A stretch of 64,000 nt of DNA from Kordiimonas aquimaris (GTDB lineage: Bacteria; Pseudomonadota; Alphaproteobacteria; Sphingomonadales; Kordiimonadaceae), in assembly GCF_025574485.1 (NCBI RefSeq), contig NZ_JAOBPO010000004.1, forward strand, positions 62,001 through 126,000, given 5' to 3'. Positions 8,281 to 15,907 of the stretch are shown here, piece by piece. The notes under the pieces are model-generated. The model did not search any database. It was not told the origin of the DNA and saw only the letters and a list, made by a program, of their open reading frames with translations. Each line of letters opens with the position of its first letter. Position 1 is the stretch's first letter. The translations under genes were made by a program, and so were the position numbers.

Positions 8281-10538
8281 CCTGTAAGCATTGCGGTGGA
8301 AACTGTGAAAGCGGTGACTATTGTTGCTCTGGTTGTGAGGCTGCCAGTAAAGCGATAGACGTTATGAGCATGACAACAAGCTTTTCATCTTTAGCTCAGC
8401 ATCTTGAAAATGGTGAGTTCCAATTAGAGCTTGCTGTTGAAGGTATTCACTGTGCAGCATGCATACGCCTTATCGAAAATGCATTATCTGCTAATGATGA
8501 AGTGACATATGTTCGCGTGAATATGACAACAGAGCGCCTAAGCTTTCAGTGGCGCGGTGATGCAATTCAGGGTGATGTCCTCGCGGCGCAAGTAACCAAG
8601 CTGGGTTACAAATTGCACGCACCCAATGATGGGCGTGCAGATGAGCGTGTTGAAAATCATGAAAAGCTACTGCTTAAAGCCATTGCTGTCTCTGGGTTTG
8701 CCGCGGGTAATTTGATGCTTCTCTCGATTGGCCTTTGGTCTACATCATCGGAAACGATGGGCTTTGCAACACGGGAATTATTGCACTGGGTATCTGCGCT
8801 TATTGCATTGCCAACGATTGTTTACGCTGGCAGGCCATTCTTCCAATCAGCAATAGCTGTTTTGAAGCAAGGCAAAACTAATATGGACGTGCCCATTTCA
8901 ATTGCGGTTATTTTAGCGTCATTGATGAGTATCTCGGAGGCCATGCGCCAAGGGGAGCATGTCTATTTCGATTCTGCCGTAATGCTTTTGTTTTTCTTGC
9001 TTATTGGCCGCTATCTCGACGCTCGCGCTAAAGGTAAAGCACGCGATTCAGCATCTCGGCTTTTGTCCAAACTAGCTGGTACCGCAGCAGTTTATATTGA
9101 CGGTGTGTTAAAACGGATCCCTATAAAAGAGTTAACGGGAGGCATGACAGTGCTTGTTGCTGCTGGGGAAAGTATCCCTGCAGACGGCCACATTACCAAA
9201 GGCGAAACTGATATTGATCTGTCGCTTATTTCAGGTGAAACGTTACCTCAGCACGCAGCAATAGGAACACAAACATTAGCTGGTACACTGAATATTACTG
9301 CGCCGATAGAAGTACATGTTGAAAAAGCCAGCAATGAAAGCTTGCTGAGTAAAATTGTACGTATGATGGAGGTTGCAGAGCAAGGTGCGGCAAGATATGT
9401 CCGTCTTGCTGATAAGGCGGCCAGTTTATATACACCTGTTGTACACTTGTTTGGTGCGCTTACATTCATTGGCTGGCTTGCGCTGGGTGTTGAATGGCAG
9501 GTTGCACTTCTGAATGCAGTGACGGTTTTGATTATTACATGCCCTTGTGCTCTCGGGCTTGCTGTGCCTGTTGTGCAGGTTCTTGCAAGTGGCGAACTAC
9601 TTAAAAATGGTATCTTACTAAGGTCAGGCGATGCGCTAGAAAGATTAGCCTGCGTTGATACAATTGTTTTTGATAAAACCGGCACGCTGACGGTTGGTAA
9701 GCCATTACTTGTTAGCGGTGAATATACCAGTGAACATAAACAGCTTGCTGCATCATTGGCATCTAATAGTCAGCATCCGTTATCGAAAGCAATTTATGCT
9801 TCCTGGGAAGGAACGGTCGAGAAACTGGATGTGCAAGAGTTGCCAGGTAAAGGATTACAGGCAAATGTGGACGGCAAGCTTGTCCGCCTTGGAAGTAAGG
9901 CCTGGTGCGGCGATAAGGAACATGAAAGTACTTCAGACAATATACTGGAATTATGGCTCTCTATAGATGATAAGCCGCAAGCCTGTTTTGAATTTTCTGA
10001 TGCAATTCGTTCAGATGCGAAGAAAGTTCTAGCATCGCTTCATCAATTAGGAATTGAAACGCATTTACTATCTGGTGATAGAACAGAAATTGCTAATCAG
10101 GTTGCGTTGACGCTTAACATTCAGCATGTTTCGGCTGAAACATCTCCGATTGATAAATGTGCTTATATCGAAAAACTGAAAGAACATGGGCATAATGTGT
10201 TGATGGTTGGTGATGGGCTTAATGATGCGCCAGCACTTGCTGCTGCCCATGTTTCTATGTCGCCTTCATCAGCATTGGATATTACACAAAATACTGCCGA
10301 TATTGTGTTTCAAGGAGAGCAACTTGAGCCGGTTTTCGGTACATTGCTTACGGCCAGACAATCGAATAAGTTAGTAAAACAAAACTTTGGCTTGGCAGTG
10401 GTTTATAATATTTTTGCGATTCCGTTGGCTGTGATGGGTTTTGTGACGCCTATGATTGCGGCTGTGGCTATGTCAGGTTCTTCGCTTGTTGTGATAGCTA
10501 ATGCATTTCGGTTACGATTACAGAAAGCTCGTCCATGA
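8202..10538 (+). CDS. ccoI: Copper-exporting P1B-type ATPase CcoI (FixI) for cbb3 oxidase
   Basis: Inner-membrane copper ATPase supplying the CuB centre. Order of parts: an N-terminal cysteine-rich domain (CKHCGGNCESGDYCCSGCE), an HMA domain with G-I-H-C-A-A-C (~residues 84-90), eight transmembrane helices, the T-G-E-like actuator motif (LISGETLP), the membrane C-P-C-A-L-G copper site, the phosphorylation site D-K-T-G-T-L-T and the hinge GDGLNDAPAL. The length, 778 residues, is normal. The start is uncertain: the ATG at 8202 would overlap ccoH by 79 bp, while a GTG at 8226 has an AGGA 10 bp upstream. It is coupled to ccoS by an ATGA overlap. Confidence 0.96.
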   Translation: MGCQDLCNVEAKTVSISETDCCSAELTCKHCGGNCESGDYCCSGCEAASKAIDVMSMTTSFSSLAQHLENGEFQLELAVEGIHCAACIRLIENALSANDEVTYVRVNMTTERLSFQWRGDAIQGDVLAAQVTKLGYKLHAPNDGRADERVENHEKLLLKAIAVSGFAAGNLMLLSIGLWSTSSETMGFATRELLHWVSALIALPTIVYAGRPFFQSAIAVLKQGKTNMDVPISIAVILASLMSISEAMRQGEHVYFDSAVMLLFFLLIGRYLDARAKGKARDSASRLLSKLAGTAAVYIDGVLKRIPIKELTGGMTVLVAAGESIPADGHITKGETDIDLSLISGETLPQHAAIGTQTLAGTLNITAPIEVHVEKASNESLLSKIVRMMEVAEQGAARYVRLADKAASLYTPVVHLFGALTFIGWLALGVEWQVALLNAVTVLIITCPCALGLAVPVVQVLASGELLKNGILLRSGDALERLACVDTIVFDKTGTLTVGKPLLVSGEYTSEHKQLAASLASNSQHPLSKAIYASWEGTVEKLDVQELPGKGLQANVDGKLVRLGSKAWCGDKEHESTSDNILELWLSIDDKPQACFEFSDAIRSDAKKVLASLHQLGIETHLLSGDRTEIANQVALTLNIQHVSAETSPIDKCAYIEKLKEHGHNVLMVGDGLNDAPALAAAHVSMSPSSALDITQNTADIVFQGEQLEPVFGTLLTARQSNKLVKQNFGLAVVYNIFAIPLAVMGFVTPMIAAVAMSGSSLVVIANAFRLRLQKARP

Positions 10539-10681
10539 GTGTTTTATTATATCTGATCCCGATTGCTTTAATGTTAGGTGTCCTTGGTTTGGGTGCCTTT
10601 CTCTGGGCTATGAAAAATGGCCAATATGATGATTTGGATGGTGCCGCTCACCGCATTTTGCTGGATGATGACGAAGACTAG
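10535..10681 (+). CDS. ccoS: Cytochrome cbb3 oxidase assembly protein CcoS (FixS)
   Basis: A 48-residue protein with one transmembrane helix (residues ~4-25) followed by the family signature W-A-M-K-N-G-Q-Y-D-D-L-D-G-A-A-H-R-I-L and an acidic tail. CcoS is required for cofactor insertion into the catalytic subunit. Its ATG overlaps the ccoI stop codon (ATGA). It is the last gene of the cco operon; no clear hairpin terminator follows before the ompW promoter. Confidence 0.95.
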   Translation: MSVLLYLIPIALMLGVLGLGAFLWAMKNGQYDDLDGAAHRILLDDDED

Positions 10682-10718
10682 CTAAAAATCATTAATATCT
10701 TGAAATAAAAGAAATAAT

Positions 10719-10732
10719 TTGACAGTTGTCAA
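10719..10732. promoter_or_regulatory. Fnr/FixK-type box upstream of ompW
   Basis: Perfect dyad TTGAC-AGTT-GTCAA centred at 10725.5. A -10-like CATATT at 10755-10760 predicts a start near 10767, which puts the box at -41.5, the classic class II activator position for Fnr-family proteins. The ompW ATG follows at 10790. This is the best-positioned of the three boxes in the window. Confidence 0.88.
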
Positions 10733-10789
10733 ATCAACCTTATGCGATTTCCGGCATATTTCTCTCATGAATTATAGAGAGGAAAAAAC

Positions 10790-11419
10790 ATGTCTAAGAA
10801 ATCTGTTCTAGCTTGTCTTTTATGTGCTGCAGCAATGCAGTTTACAGGTGTTGCGGTGTCAGCACAGGACGATAAAAGCCCTTGGCTCGTTCGTTTGCGC
10901 CTGATTGATGTTGCACCAGAAGAATCCAGCACAGTTTCGATTGGAGGACGCGCAACTGCCAGCAATAGTGTGGTGCCAGAACTTGATATCAGTTACTTTT
11001 GGACTGACCATTTTGCTACTGAGTTGATTTTAGCAACCAGCCCTCATGATATGGCAGCACTTGGTACTGCCATTGGTGATGTGGACCTTGGGGAAGTCTG
11101 GGTTTTGCCACCAACATTATTGGCGCAGTATCATTTTAACCCGGACGGTAAATGGCGACCATATATTGGGGCGGGTATCAACTATACGATCTTCCACAGT
11201 GAAGAATCTGGCGCAGTTAATGATATTTCGTATGACAATGGTTTTGGTTATGCGTTCCAGGCTGGAATGGATATTGGTTTGACTGATAAGTGGGCATTCA
11301 ATCTGGATGTGAAGAAGCTGTTCCTGAATACTGATGTTAGTATTAATGGTGGCGGTGTAACTGCAGACGTTGATCTGGATCCATGGGTGTTTGGGGCAGG
11401 CTTTGCTTATCGCTTCTAG
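10790..11419 (+). CDS. ompW: OmpW-family outer membrane protein
   Basis: A 209-residue protein with a Sec signal peptide (residues ~1-25, ending VAVSAQ) and an eight-stranded beta-barrel pattern typical of OmpW: the N-terminal WLVRLRLIDVAP strand, YFWTDHFATEL, YHFNPDGKWRPYIGAGINYT and a terminal aromatic strand ending A-Y-R-F. OmpW forms a small hydrophobic channel, and in several proteobacteria it is induced by Fnr under low oxygen, which agrees with the Fnr-type box at its promoter. A good SD (GAGAGGAAA) precedes the ATG. A hairpin terminator follows. Confidence 0.93.
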   Translation: MSKKSVLACLLCAAAMQFTGVAVSAQDDKSPWLVRLRLIDVAPEESSTVSIGGRATASNSVVPELDISYFWTDHFATELILATSPHDMAALGTAIGDVDLGEVWVLPPTLLAQYHFNPDGKWRPYIGAGINYTIFHSEESGAVNDISYDNGFGYAFQAGMDIGLTDKWAFNLDVKKLFLNTDVSINGGGVTADVDLDPWVFGAGFAYRF

Positions 11420-11445
11420 CCGTACTGAAAATTTAATATATTCCG

Positions 11446-11477
11446 AGGTGCAGGTGTTTTAGATCTGCACCTTTTTT
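11446..11477 (+). terminator. Rho-independent terminator of ompW
   Basis: Stem AGGTGCAG (11446-11453) pairs with CTGCACCT (11465-11472) across an 11-nt loop and is followed by a run of five further T residues (11473-11477). The T tract touches the hemN stop codon on the other strand, so the two genes are packed tail to tail. Confidence 0.85.
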
Positions 11478-12834
11478 ATGCAACCTGTGAGTGCTGTTGA
11501 GAAGTTGGTCTAAGGTATGTGTCAAAGCATGATGCGGCCAATCTTGCGGCTTGCGCAGCGTTTGCGTTAACAGAAATATGTTGGTCATTTACCCTTGCAA
11601 GACCGTCCTCTTCTAAACCGCGAAGCCGGGATATTTCATTCGAAAAGCTATTAGCTGGCATGCTGTATAACTCTTCAATGGCCCTTAAGTTTACACCGCC
11701 AAAACACATAATTCTGGAGATTATATCGCGCCGAATTCTGTCGTCATCTGTTAGTAAAATGCCTTTTTTAACCGCGCTTGCTCCTGATTTAATGTCTTGT
11801 GAGTAGCTGCGTTGATCAGGTGTGTTTTGAGTATAACCTTGGCGAAAGGTACTTATCGCAGACGGACCAAACCCAATGAGGGTTTCTGCGTCGTCTGTTG
11901 TGTAGCCCTGAAAGTTCCGACTTAATTGATTTATTTTCCGAGCTTTTGTGAGCTTATCGGATGGTTTCGCAAAATGATCCAGCCCTATCGCTTTGTATCC
12001 ATGAGATTGAAGAGCGCACCTTGCTGCGTCAAATTGCTGAAGGCGTTCATCGGCGTTTGGAAGGGTTGTTTCGTCAATCAGCCGCATATGTTTTTTCATC
12101 CAGGGCACGTGGGCATATCCAAATAAAGATACGCGGTCAGGGCTGATTGCGGCTGTCAGGTCCACTGTTTCCAGTATTGTTTCTTTGGTTTGATGAGGCA
12201 ATCCATAAAGTAAGTCAAAGCTGATGGCAGTAATGCCGTAGCTTTTTAGTGTTTGTACAGTTTCATAAACACGATGAAACGGCTGCACTCGGTTTATCGC
12301 TTTCTGTACTGTTGTATTGAAATCCTGAACACCTAAGCTTGCACGATTAACACCTGCTTTGGCATAGGCGGCAATTTTGGCTTCTGTTGTTTCACGCGGG
12401 TCTAGTTCAATGGCAAATTCGGCTGTTTTTTCGACGTAAAAACATTGATGTAAATGATCAACCAGCTCTGCAAAGTCGCTTGGAGACAGGTAGCTTGGAG
12501 AGCCGCCACCAAAGTGTATGTGTGAAACACGACATCCTTCTTTCAGGCTTTTTGATACCAGACTTATTTCCTGTTTCAGGTCTATGAGAAATTCTTTGAC
12601 TGGATTGTACTGGCGTGTTGCTTTGGTGTTGCATCCACAATACCAGCACAATTTTTTGCAAAACGGGATGTGGAAATATAGTGATACAGATTTACTGTTG
12701 TCGACTTGTTTGAGCCAGGAAAGTGCTTGATCATTCCCAACAGCACATGTGAAATTTGGTGTTGTTGGATAGCTGGTATAGCGCGGTGTTTGTTGATTGT
12801 GTTTTAATAGCGCGCAGTGAAGGTGCTCTTGCAT
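11476..12834 (-). CDS. hemN: Oxygen-independent coproporphyrinogen III dehydrogenase
   Basis: A radical SAM enzyme of 452 residues catalysing the oxygen-independent conversion of coproporphyrinogen III to protoporphyrinogen IX in heme synthesis. The 4Fe-4S motif C-x3-C-x2-C plus the adjacent conserved cysteine is present (FHIPFCKKLCWYCGCNTKA, ~residues 55-70), as are the SAM-binding HFGGGSPSYL and the N-terminal T-P-R-Y-T-S-Y-P-T motif specific to true HemN rather than HemW. Cytoplasmic. The start faces an Fnr-type box 57 bp upstream, shared with the divergent small gene; this fits heme supply for the cbb3 oxidase at low oxygen. Confidence 0.95.
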   Translation of the reverse strand: MQEHLHCALLKHNQQTPRYTSYPTTPNFTCAVGNDQALSWLKQVDNSKSVSLYFHIPFCKKLCWYCGCNTKATRQYNPVKEFLIDLKQEISLVSKSLKEGCRVSHIHFGGGSPSYLSPSDFAELVDHLHQCFYVEKTAEFAIELDPRETTEAKIAAYAKAGVNRASLGVQDFNTTVQKAINRVQPFHRVYETVQTLKSYGITAISFDLLYGLPHQTKETILETVDLTAAISPDRVSLFGYAHVPWMKKHMRLIDETTLPNADERLQQFDAARCALQSHGYKAIGLDHFAKPSDKLTKARKINQLSRNFQGYTTDDAETLIGFGPSAISTFRQGYTQNTPDQRSYSQDIKSGASAVKKGILLTDDDRIRRDIISRIMCFGGVNLRAIEELYSMPANSFSNEISRLRGLEEDGLARVNDQHISVNANAAQAARLAASCFDTYLRPTSQQHSQVA

Positions 12835-12890
12835 AATATCTTCCCGTATTTCTCCTATTTTCTGATTAACCTCTCAATCATCAAGCGTAT

Positions 12891-12904
12891 TTGACCTTGG
12901 TCAA
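12891..12904. promoter_or_regulatory. Fnr/FixK-type box between hemN and the divergent small gene
   Basis: Perfect dyad TTGAC-CTTG-GTCAA centred at 12897.5, 57 bp from the hemN start and 49 bp from the start of the 129-residue gene. A TTTAAT at 12924-12929 could be the -10 of the rightward gene. One box could serve both directions. Confidence 0.85.
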
Positions 12905-12952
12905 ATACGCCTGTTCCAGGATGTTTAATCTGTCTGAATTACGGAGAGTGTA

Positions 12953-13342
12953 ATGGACGGTAACTACGACAGTTCATCAACAATGATGCTGCAAAATGGT
13001 TTGAGTGACTATATTGGCGTTTGTAATACTATTATGAGTGCCAACACAGAGCGGTTTCCGTTTGCTCATATATGGCAAGCTCTGGAAGAAGAACTGGCAG
13101 GACGATTAATTGAATACCGTGTTACTCAGGACCAAAATCTAGCTTGCTTGACCGCGATATTTATTGATCAGAAAATTAGAATTATCAATCGTCCACAATG
13201 CAACGCTGGTATGCGGATACCCAAAACATTCGATTGGTTGTATATTCAATCTGTTATAGATAAGCCTGCCCGTTACATCGCAAACCCAACGCTGATTGAT
13301 TGGTGTCTGGACACAGATACTAACGTTATCCGTTTGCGTTGA
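12953..13342 (+). CDS. Hypothetical protein in the Fnr-box regulon (129 residues)
   Basis: I do not recognise this family. It is a 129-residue soluble protein without signal peptide or transmembrane segment, with three cysteines in different regions (GVCNTI, LACLTA, RPQCNAG) plus one near the end (DWCLD). The ATG at 12953 is preceded by ACGGAGAG, a good SD. It starts directly behind an Fnr-type box shared with hemN, and its stop lies 9 bp from the stop of the CRP/FNR regulator gene on the opposite strand. The position suggests a role in low-oxygen physiology, heme or redox control; function is otherwise unknown. Confidence 0.8.
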   Translation: MDGNYDSSSTMMLQNGLSDYIGVCNTIMSANTERFPFAHIWQALEEELAGRLIEYRVTQDQNLACLTAIFIDQKIRIINRPQCNAGMRIPKTFDWLYIQSVIDKPARYIANPTLIDWCLDTDTNVIRLR

Positions 13343-13351
13343 GGTGGAGTC

Positions 13352-14107
13352 TCAGTGAAGGTCGTGGCAAGGAAATTCTTGAGAACAATTACTACACGAA
13401 AATGAGGCAAGTTCTGATACATCTGGTATGCCGACGGATGAACCTTTAACGGTAATTGATGTCTCTTTACGTAGTTTGTTGAGTGCCCGCGAAAATGTTT
13501 CACATTGCATGCCAAGACGAGCCGCGATTAACGATTTGTCATAAGGCAATTTAAATTCTGCAGAAGTAACATCGCTTGTTTTACACATGCGCAAAAGGAA
13601 ACATCCAATGCGCTGGGATGTATTTTGTAAGCTCAATTTTTCTATGTCTTGGGTTTGTTGACGCCGCTGCCTTGAAACAGATGCGAGCATACCGAGAGCT
13701 ACTGTATGATTTTTAGTAATGGCATTTTTTAGAATTGTGGCCGGTAACCTAAGTAGCGTAGTTTTTTCTACTACGGCGGCCCCAAGTGTATGTATGCCAC
13801 CATCCAAGATAGCAGCTTCGCCAAAAATATGCCCGGATGTTAAGACATCCAGAACAGCTTCGCCACCGTCAACCGTTTCGCGGAACAGTTTAATCCAGCC
13901 AGAGACAACGAAGTAGAACCATTCTGATGGATCATCTTGCAAAAAAAGCATTTGCCCTTTTTCTGATTCCATTAACTGCGCTGCTGCTGAAAATTCCGCA
14001 AAAATTTCCTCAGGCATGTTGCTAAAGAGAGAATGTCGGGCTAATGCCGTAATGGCATCACTGCGTTTCGTATCACGGTGTTCACTGATATGTAGTAATT
14101 CAGCCAT
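13352..14107 (-). CDS. CRP/FNR-family regulator with C-terminal CX2CX5C cluster
   Basis: A 251-residue regulator: cyclic-nucleotide-like sensor domain (residues ~25-130), long dimerisation helix (~132-160) and winged helix (~163-230). The recognition helix carries C-E-T-F-S-R (E203, S206, R207), the E-x2-S-R signature of Fnr that reads TTGA half-sites, so it is the obvious reader of the TTGAC-N4-GTCAA boxes nearby. There is no N-terminal cysteine cluster as in E. coli FNR. Instead C238, C241 and C247 form CX2CX5C at the extreme C terminus; other cysteines are C169, C175 and C202. Bacillus Fnr holds its [4Fe-4S] cluster with C-terminal cysteines, so an oxygen-sensing cluster is plausible here (inference). 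It converges with the small Fnr-box gene. Confidence 0.92.
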   Translation of the reverse strand: MAELLHISEHRDTKRSDAITALARHSLFSNMPEEIFAEFSAAAQLMESEKGQMLFLQDDPSEWFYFVVSGWIKLFRETVDGGEAVLDVLTSGHIFGEAAILDGGIHTLGAAVVEKTTLLRLPATILKNAITKNHTVALGMLASVSRQRRQQTQDIEKLSLQNTSQRIGCFLLRMCKTSDVTSAEFKLPYDKSLIAARLGMQCETFSRALNKLRKETSITVKGSSVGIPDVSELASFSCSNCSQEFPCHDLH

Positions 14108-14286
14108 GGTATTCTCTTTTTCTGGCGGTATGTATTACAGGTCAATTAATGATAGCTACAATAGTAGAATGTTATTTTTAATTTTACCATGCGCCACCCT
14201 GTCGCATCCAAAAGAAGATGCACGTAAGCATTGAAGCTTAAAAAGTATATTTTGGCAACGGGTAGTCAGCTTAATACATAATAATA

Positions 14287-14658
14287 TTATCTATGCTGAT
14301 CGATCAAAATAGGATTGCCGTCTGGATCGGTTATCATGCAGTTGGCAGGGCCATTTGATTGGCCATCAATTTCATTTTCAACTGTAATGCCAGCCTGAAG
14401 CATGGCTTTTTGAATGTCACGGACATCTGTGAAAGGATTCACTTCGTTTGCATTATTATCCCACCCTGGATTGAAGGTGAGCATATTCTTGTCAAACATG
14501 CCTTGAAACAGGCCAATGACAACGCTTGGGCTTTTCATGATAAGCCAGCCTTGTTCTTCATCACCGTGAAATTTTTCAAACCCTAGTTTCTCATAAAAGT
14601 CCCTAGAGATTTCTATATTTTTTACAGTAAGGCTTAAGGAAAATGCGCCGAGAATCAT
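14287..14658 (-). CDS. VOC-superfamily (glyoxalase/bleomycin-resistance-like) protein
   Basis: A 123-residue single-module vicinal-oxygen-chelate protein: the first beta-alpha-beta-beta-beta unit begins FSLSLTVKNIEISRDFYEKLGF and the second ends D-P-D-G-N-P-I-L-I-D-Q-H. Family members dimerise to bind a metal and act as dioxygenases, isomerases or binding proteins; the substrate cannot be told. Cytoplasmic. It stands alone between the regulator gene and the DUF4199 gene, all on the minus strand. Confidence 0.85.
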   Translation of the reverse strand: MILGAFSLSLTVKNIEISRDFYEKLGFEKFHGDEEQGWLIMKSPSVVIGLFQGMFDKNMLTFNPGWDNNANEVNPFTDVRDIQKAMLQAGITVENEIDGQSNGPANCMITDPDGNPILIDQHR

Positions 14659-14736
14659 GATGAAATCCTTTGTTTAACGGATGACTGTTTTAAGAAGAAT
14701 GCTTCATTGGCACATGTGTTGTTATTCAATGAAGCT

Positions 14737-15261
14737 TTAGTCTGGTAGTACGCGGGGGTTGCGGAGAAGGGCAGCTGATATAAAAGCAATCAGCATGCCG
14801 ACAGGGAATATTTCCAGAAATGTTATCGGTAATCGATAGTAAAACTTTGCATACATCACCTTCATTTCTTCCATGTCGGTAACATGTTGCTGCAACGCTG
14901 TTTCACTTACACCCGCTGCTTTGTATTGCGCTAAGGTGCTTTCTACATATTCATTAATGAAGGCGTGATCTGTAAACGCAAGATACACTTCCCATACGGC
15001 AACATACATGACACTGGCTAGCCCAGCGATTGCGAGCCCCATCCAAAGAGCAGTGGTAAACTGAATTACGCCGCCAAGTTCGTTGTCACGGTATCTTTTA
15101 ATGCCAAAGAAAATCAATGATAGCGAAACGAGCATCGTAAGGTACCCGAAAGCTTCGGAAGAAAATATGCCTTCTTTGTTGGATGCGATCAGACCGATGA
15201 GCATCGTTGTTATAATGATTAAGCCTGCGATCGTGCCGTATACTAAAATTATCTTTCGCAT
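14737..15261 (-). CDS. DUF4199-family membrane protein
   Basis: A 174-residue protein with four predicted transmembrane segments, beginning MRKIILVYGTIAGLIII; the ATG at 15261 is preferred over one three codons upstream. The layout (two helices, the F-G-I-K-R-Y-R-D-N-E-L-G-G-x-I loop, a third helix, a soluble M-E-E-M-K-rich loop, a final helix) is that of the DUF4199 family. Function is unknown. The membrane-anchored LuxR-type gene lies 82 bp upstream on the same strand, a pairing that suggests the two work together (inference). Confidence 0.82.
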   Translation of the reverse strand: MRKIILVYGTIAGLIIITTMLIGLIASNKEGIFSSEAFGYLTMLVSLSLIFFGIKRYRDNELGGVIQFTTALWMGLAIAGLASVMYVAVWEVYLAFTDHAFINEYVESTLAQYKAAGVSETALQQHVTDMEEMKVMYAKFYYRLPITFLEIFPVGMLIAFISAALLRNPRVLPD

Positions 15262-15352
15262 GATTTGCACCCTTGTTGACCATGCAAATGTAACGAAACT
15301 TGATTGCTTTTCATATCACCCACATGGGTGATATTGGCGAATATATTGTGAT

Positions 15353-15766
15353 TTAAGGAATAATTTTGAGAAATCGCGCCTGATTTATGGCTTCAACGCG
15401 ACCATTAACTTCGAGTTTTTCAAACAAGTTGGCCGCGTGGGTTTTAACTGTATTAGGTGATACGGATAAATGCTTTGCAATTTCCTTGTTAGACTGTCCA
15501 ACGGCCATTAACTCCAGCACTGCTTGTTCACGCCTGGTCAGGCCAATTGTTTTTACTGCGGCTTCATTGTGGGTAAAAGTTATGTCTTGTTGTTTGCCAG
15601 TCAGGCGTTTGCCTGCCCATACACCAAGTGCGGTAAAAATAATTGCTAGAAGAACGATATACATTTCGGTTGTTAAAACACGAGTGATATACTTGTATTC
15701 TATCCATTCCAGTATGAATACAGCCAAGCATAAAGTGCCTGCATAAAGTATAATTGTTCTTTTCAT
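15353..15766 (-). CDS. Membrane-anchored LuxR-type HTH transcriptional regulator
   Basis: A 137-residue protein with two N-terminal transmembrane segments (residues ~4-23 and ~36-52) and a C-terminal LuxR/FixJ-type helix-turn-helix (residues ~75-135: L-T-R-R-E-Q-A-V-L-E-L, then NKEIAKHLSVSPNTVKTHAA). There is no receiver or autoinducer domain, so any signal must come through the membrane segments or a partner. It lies just upstream of the DUF4199 gene on the same strand. Targets are unknown. Confidence 0.85.
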   Translation of the reverse strand: MKRTIILYAGTLCLAVFILEWIEYKYITRVLTTEMYIVLLAIIFTALGVWAGKRLTGKQQDITFTHNEAAVKTIGLTRREQAVLELMAVGQSNKEIAKHLSVSPNTVKTHAANLFEKLEVNGRVEAINQARFLKIIP

Positions 15767-15907
15767 TTGTTGCTCTGTAAAATCTGACAGGCGTCGATTA
15801 TTCTTATGCCAAAGTTAATGCACAATAGAAATTAGGCTTTTTTGATTGTATGTGCATTTCGCCTCTTAAATCATCAATCTTATCGCATGCAAAATGTATT
15901 TGTCTTG

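Noticed and set aside
14120-14145. Possible Fnr half-site (GTCAA) upstream of the CRP/FNR gene
   Set aside because: Only one arm is present; the opposite TTGAC/T arm at 4-bp spacing is missing, so autoregulation cannot be claimed.
15387-15746. 119-codon open frame antisense to the LuxR-type gene
   Set aside because: It is fully covered by a gene with clear TM and HTH domains on the other strand and lacks a family match or SD.
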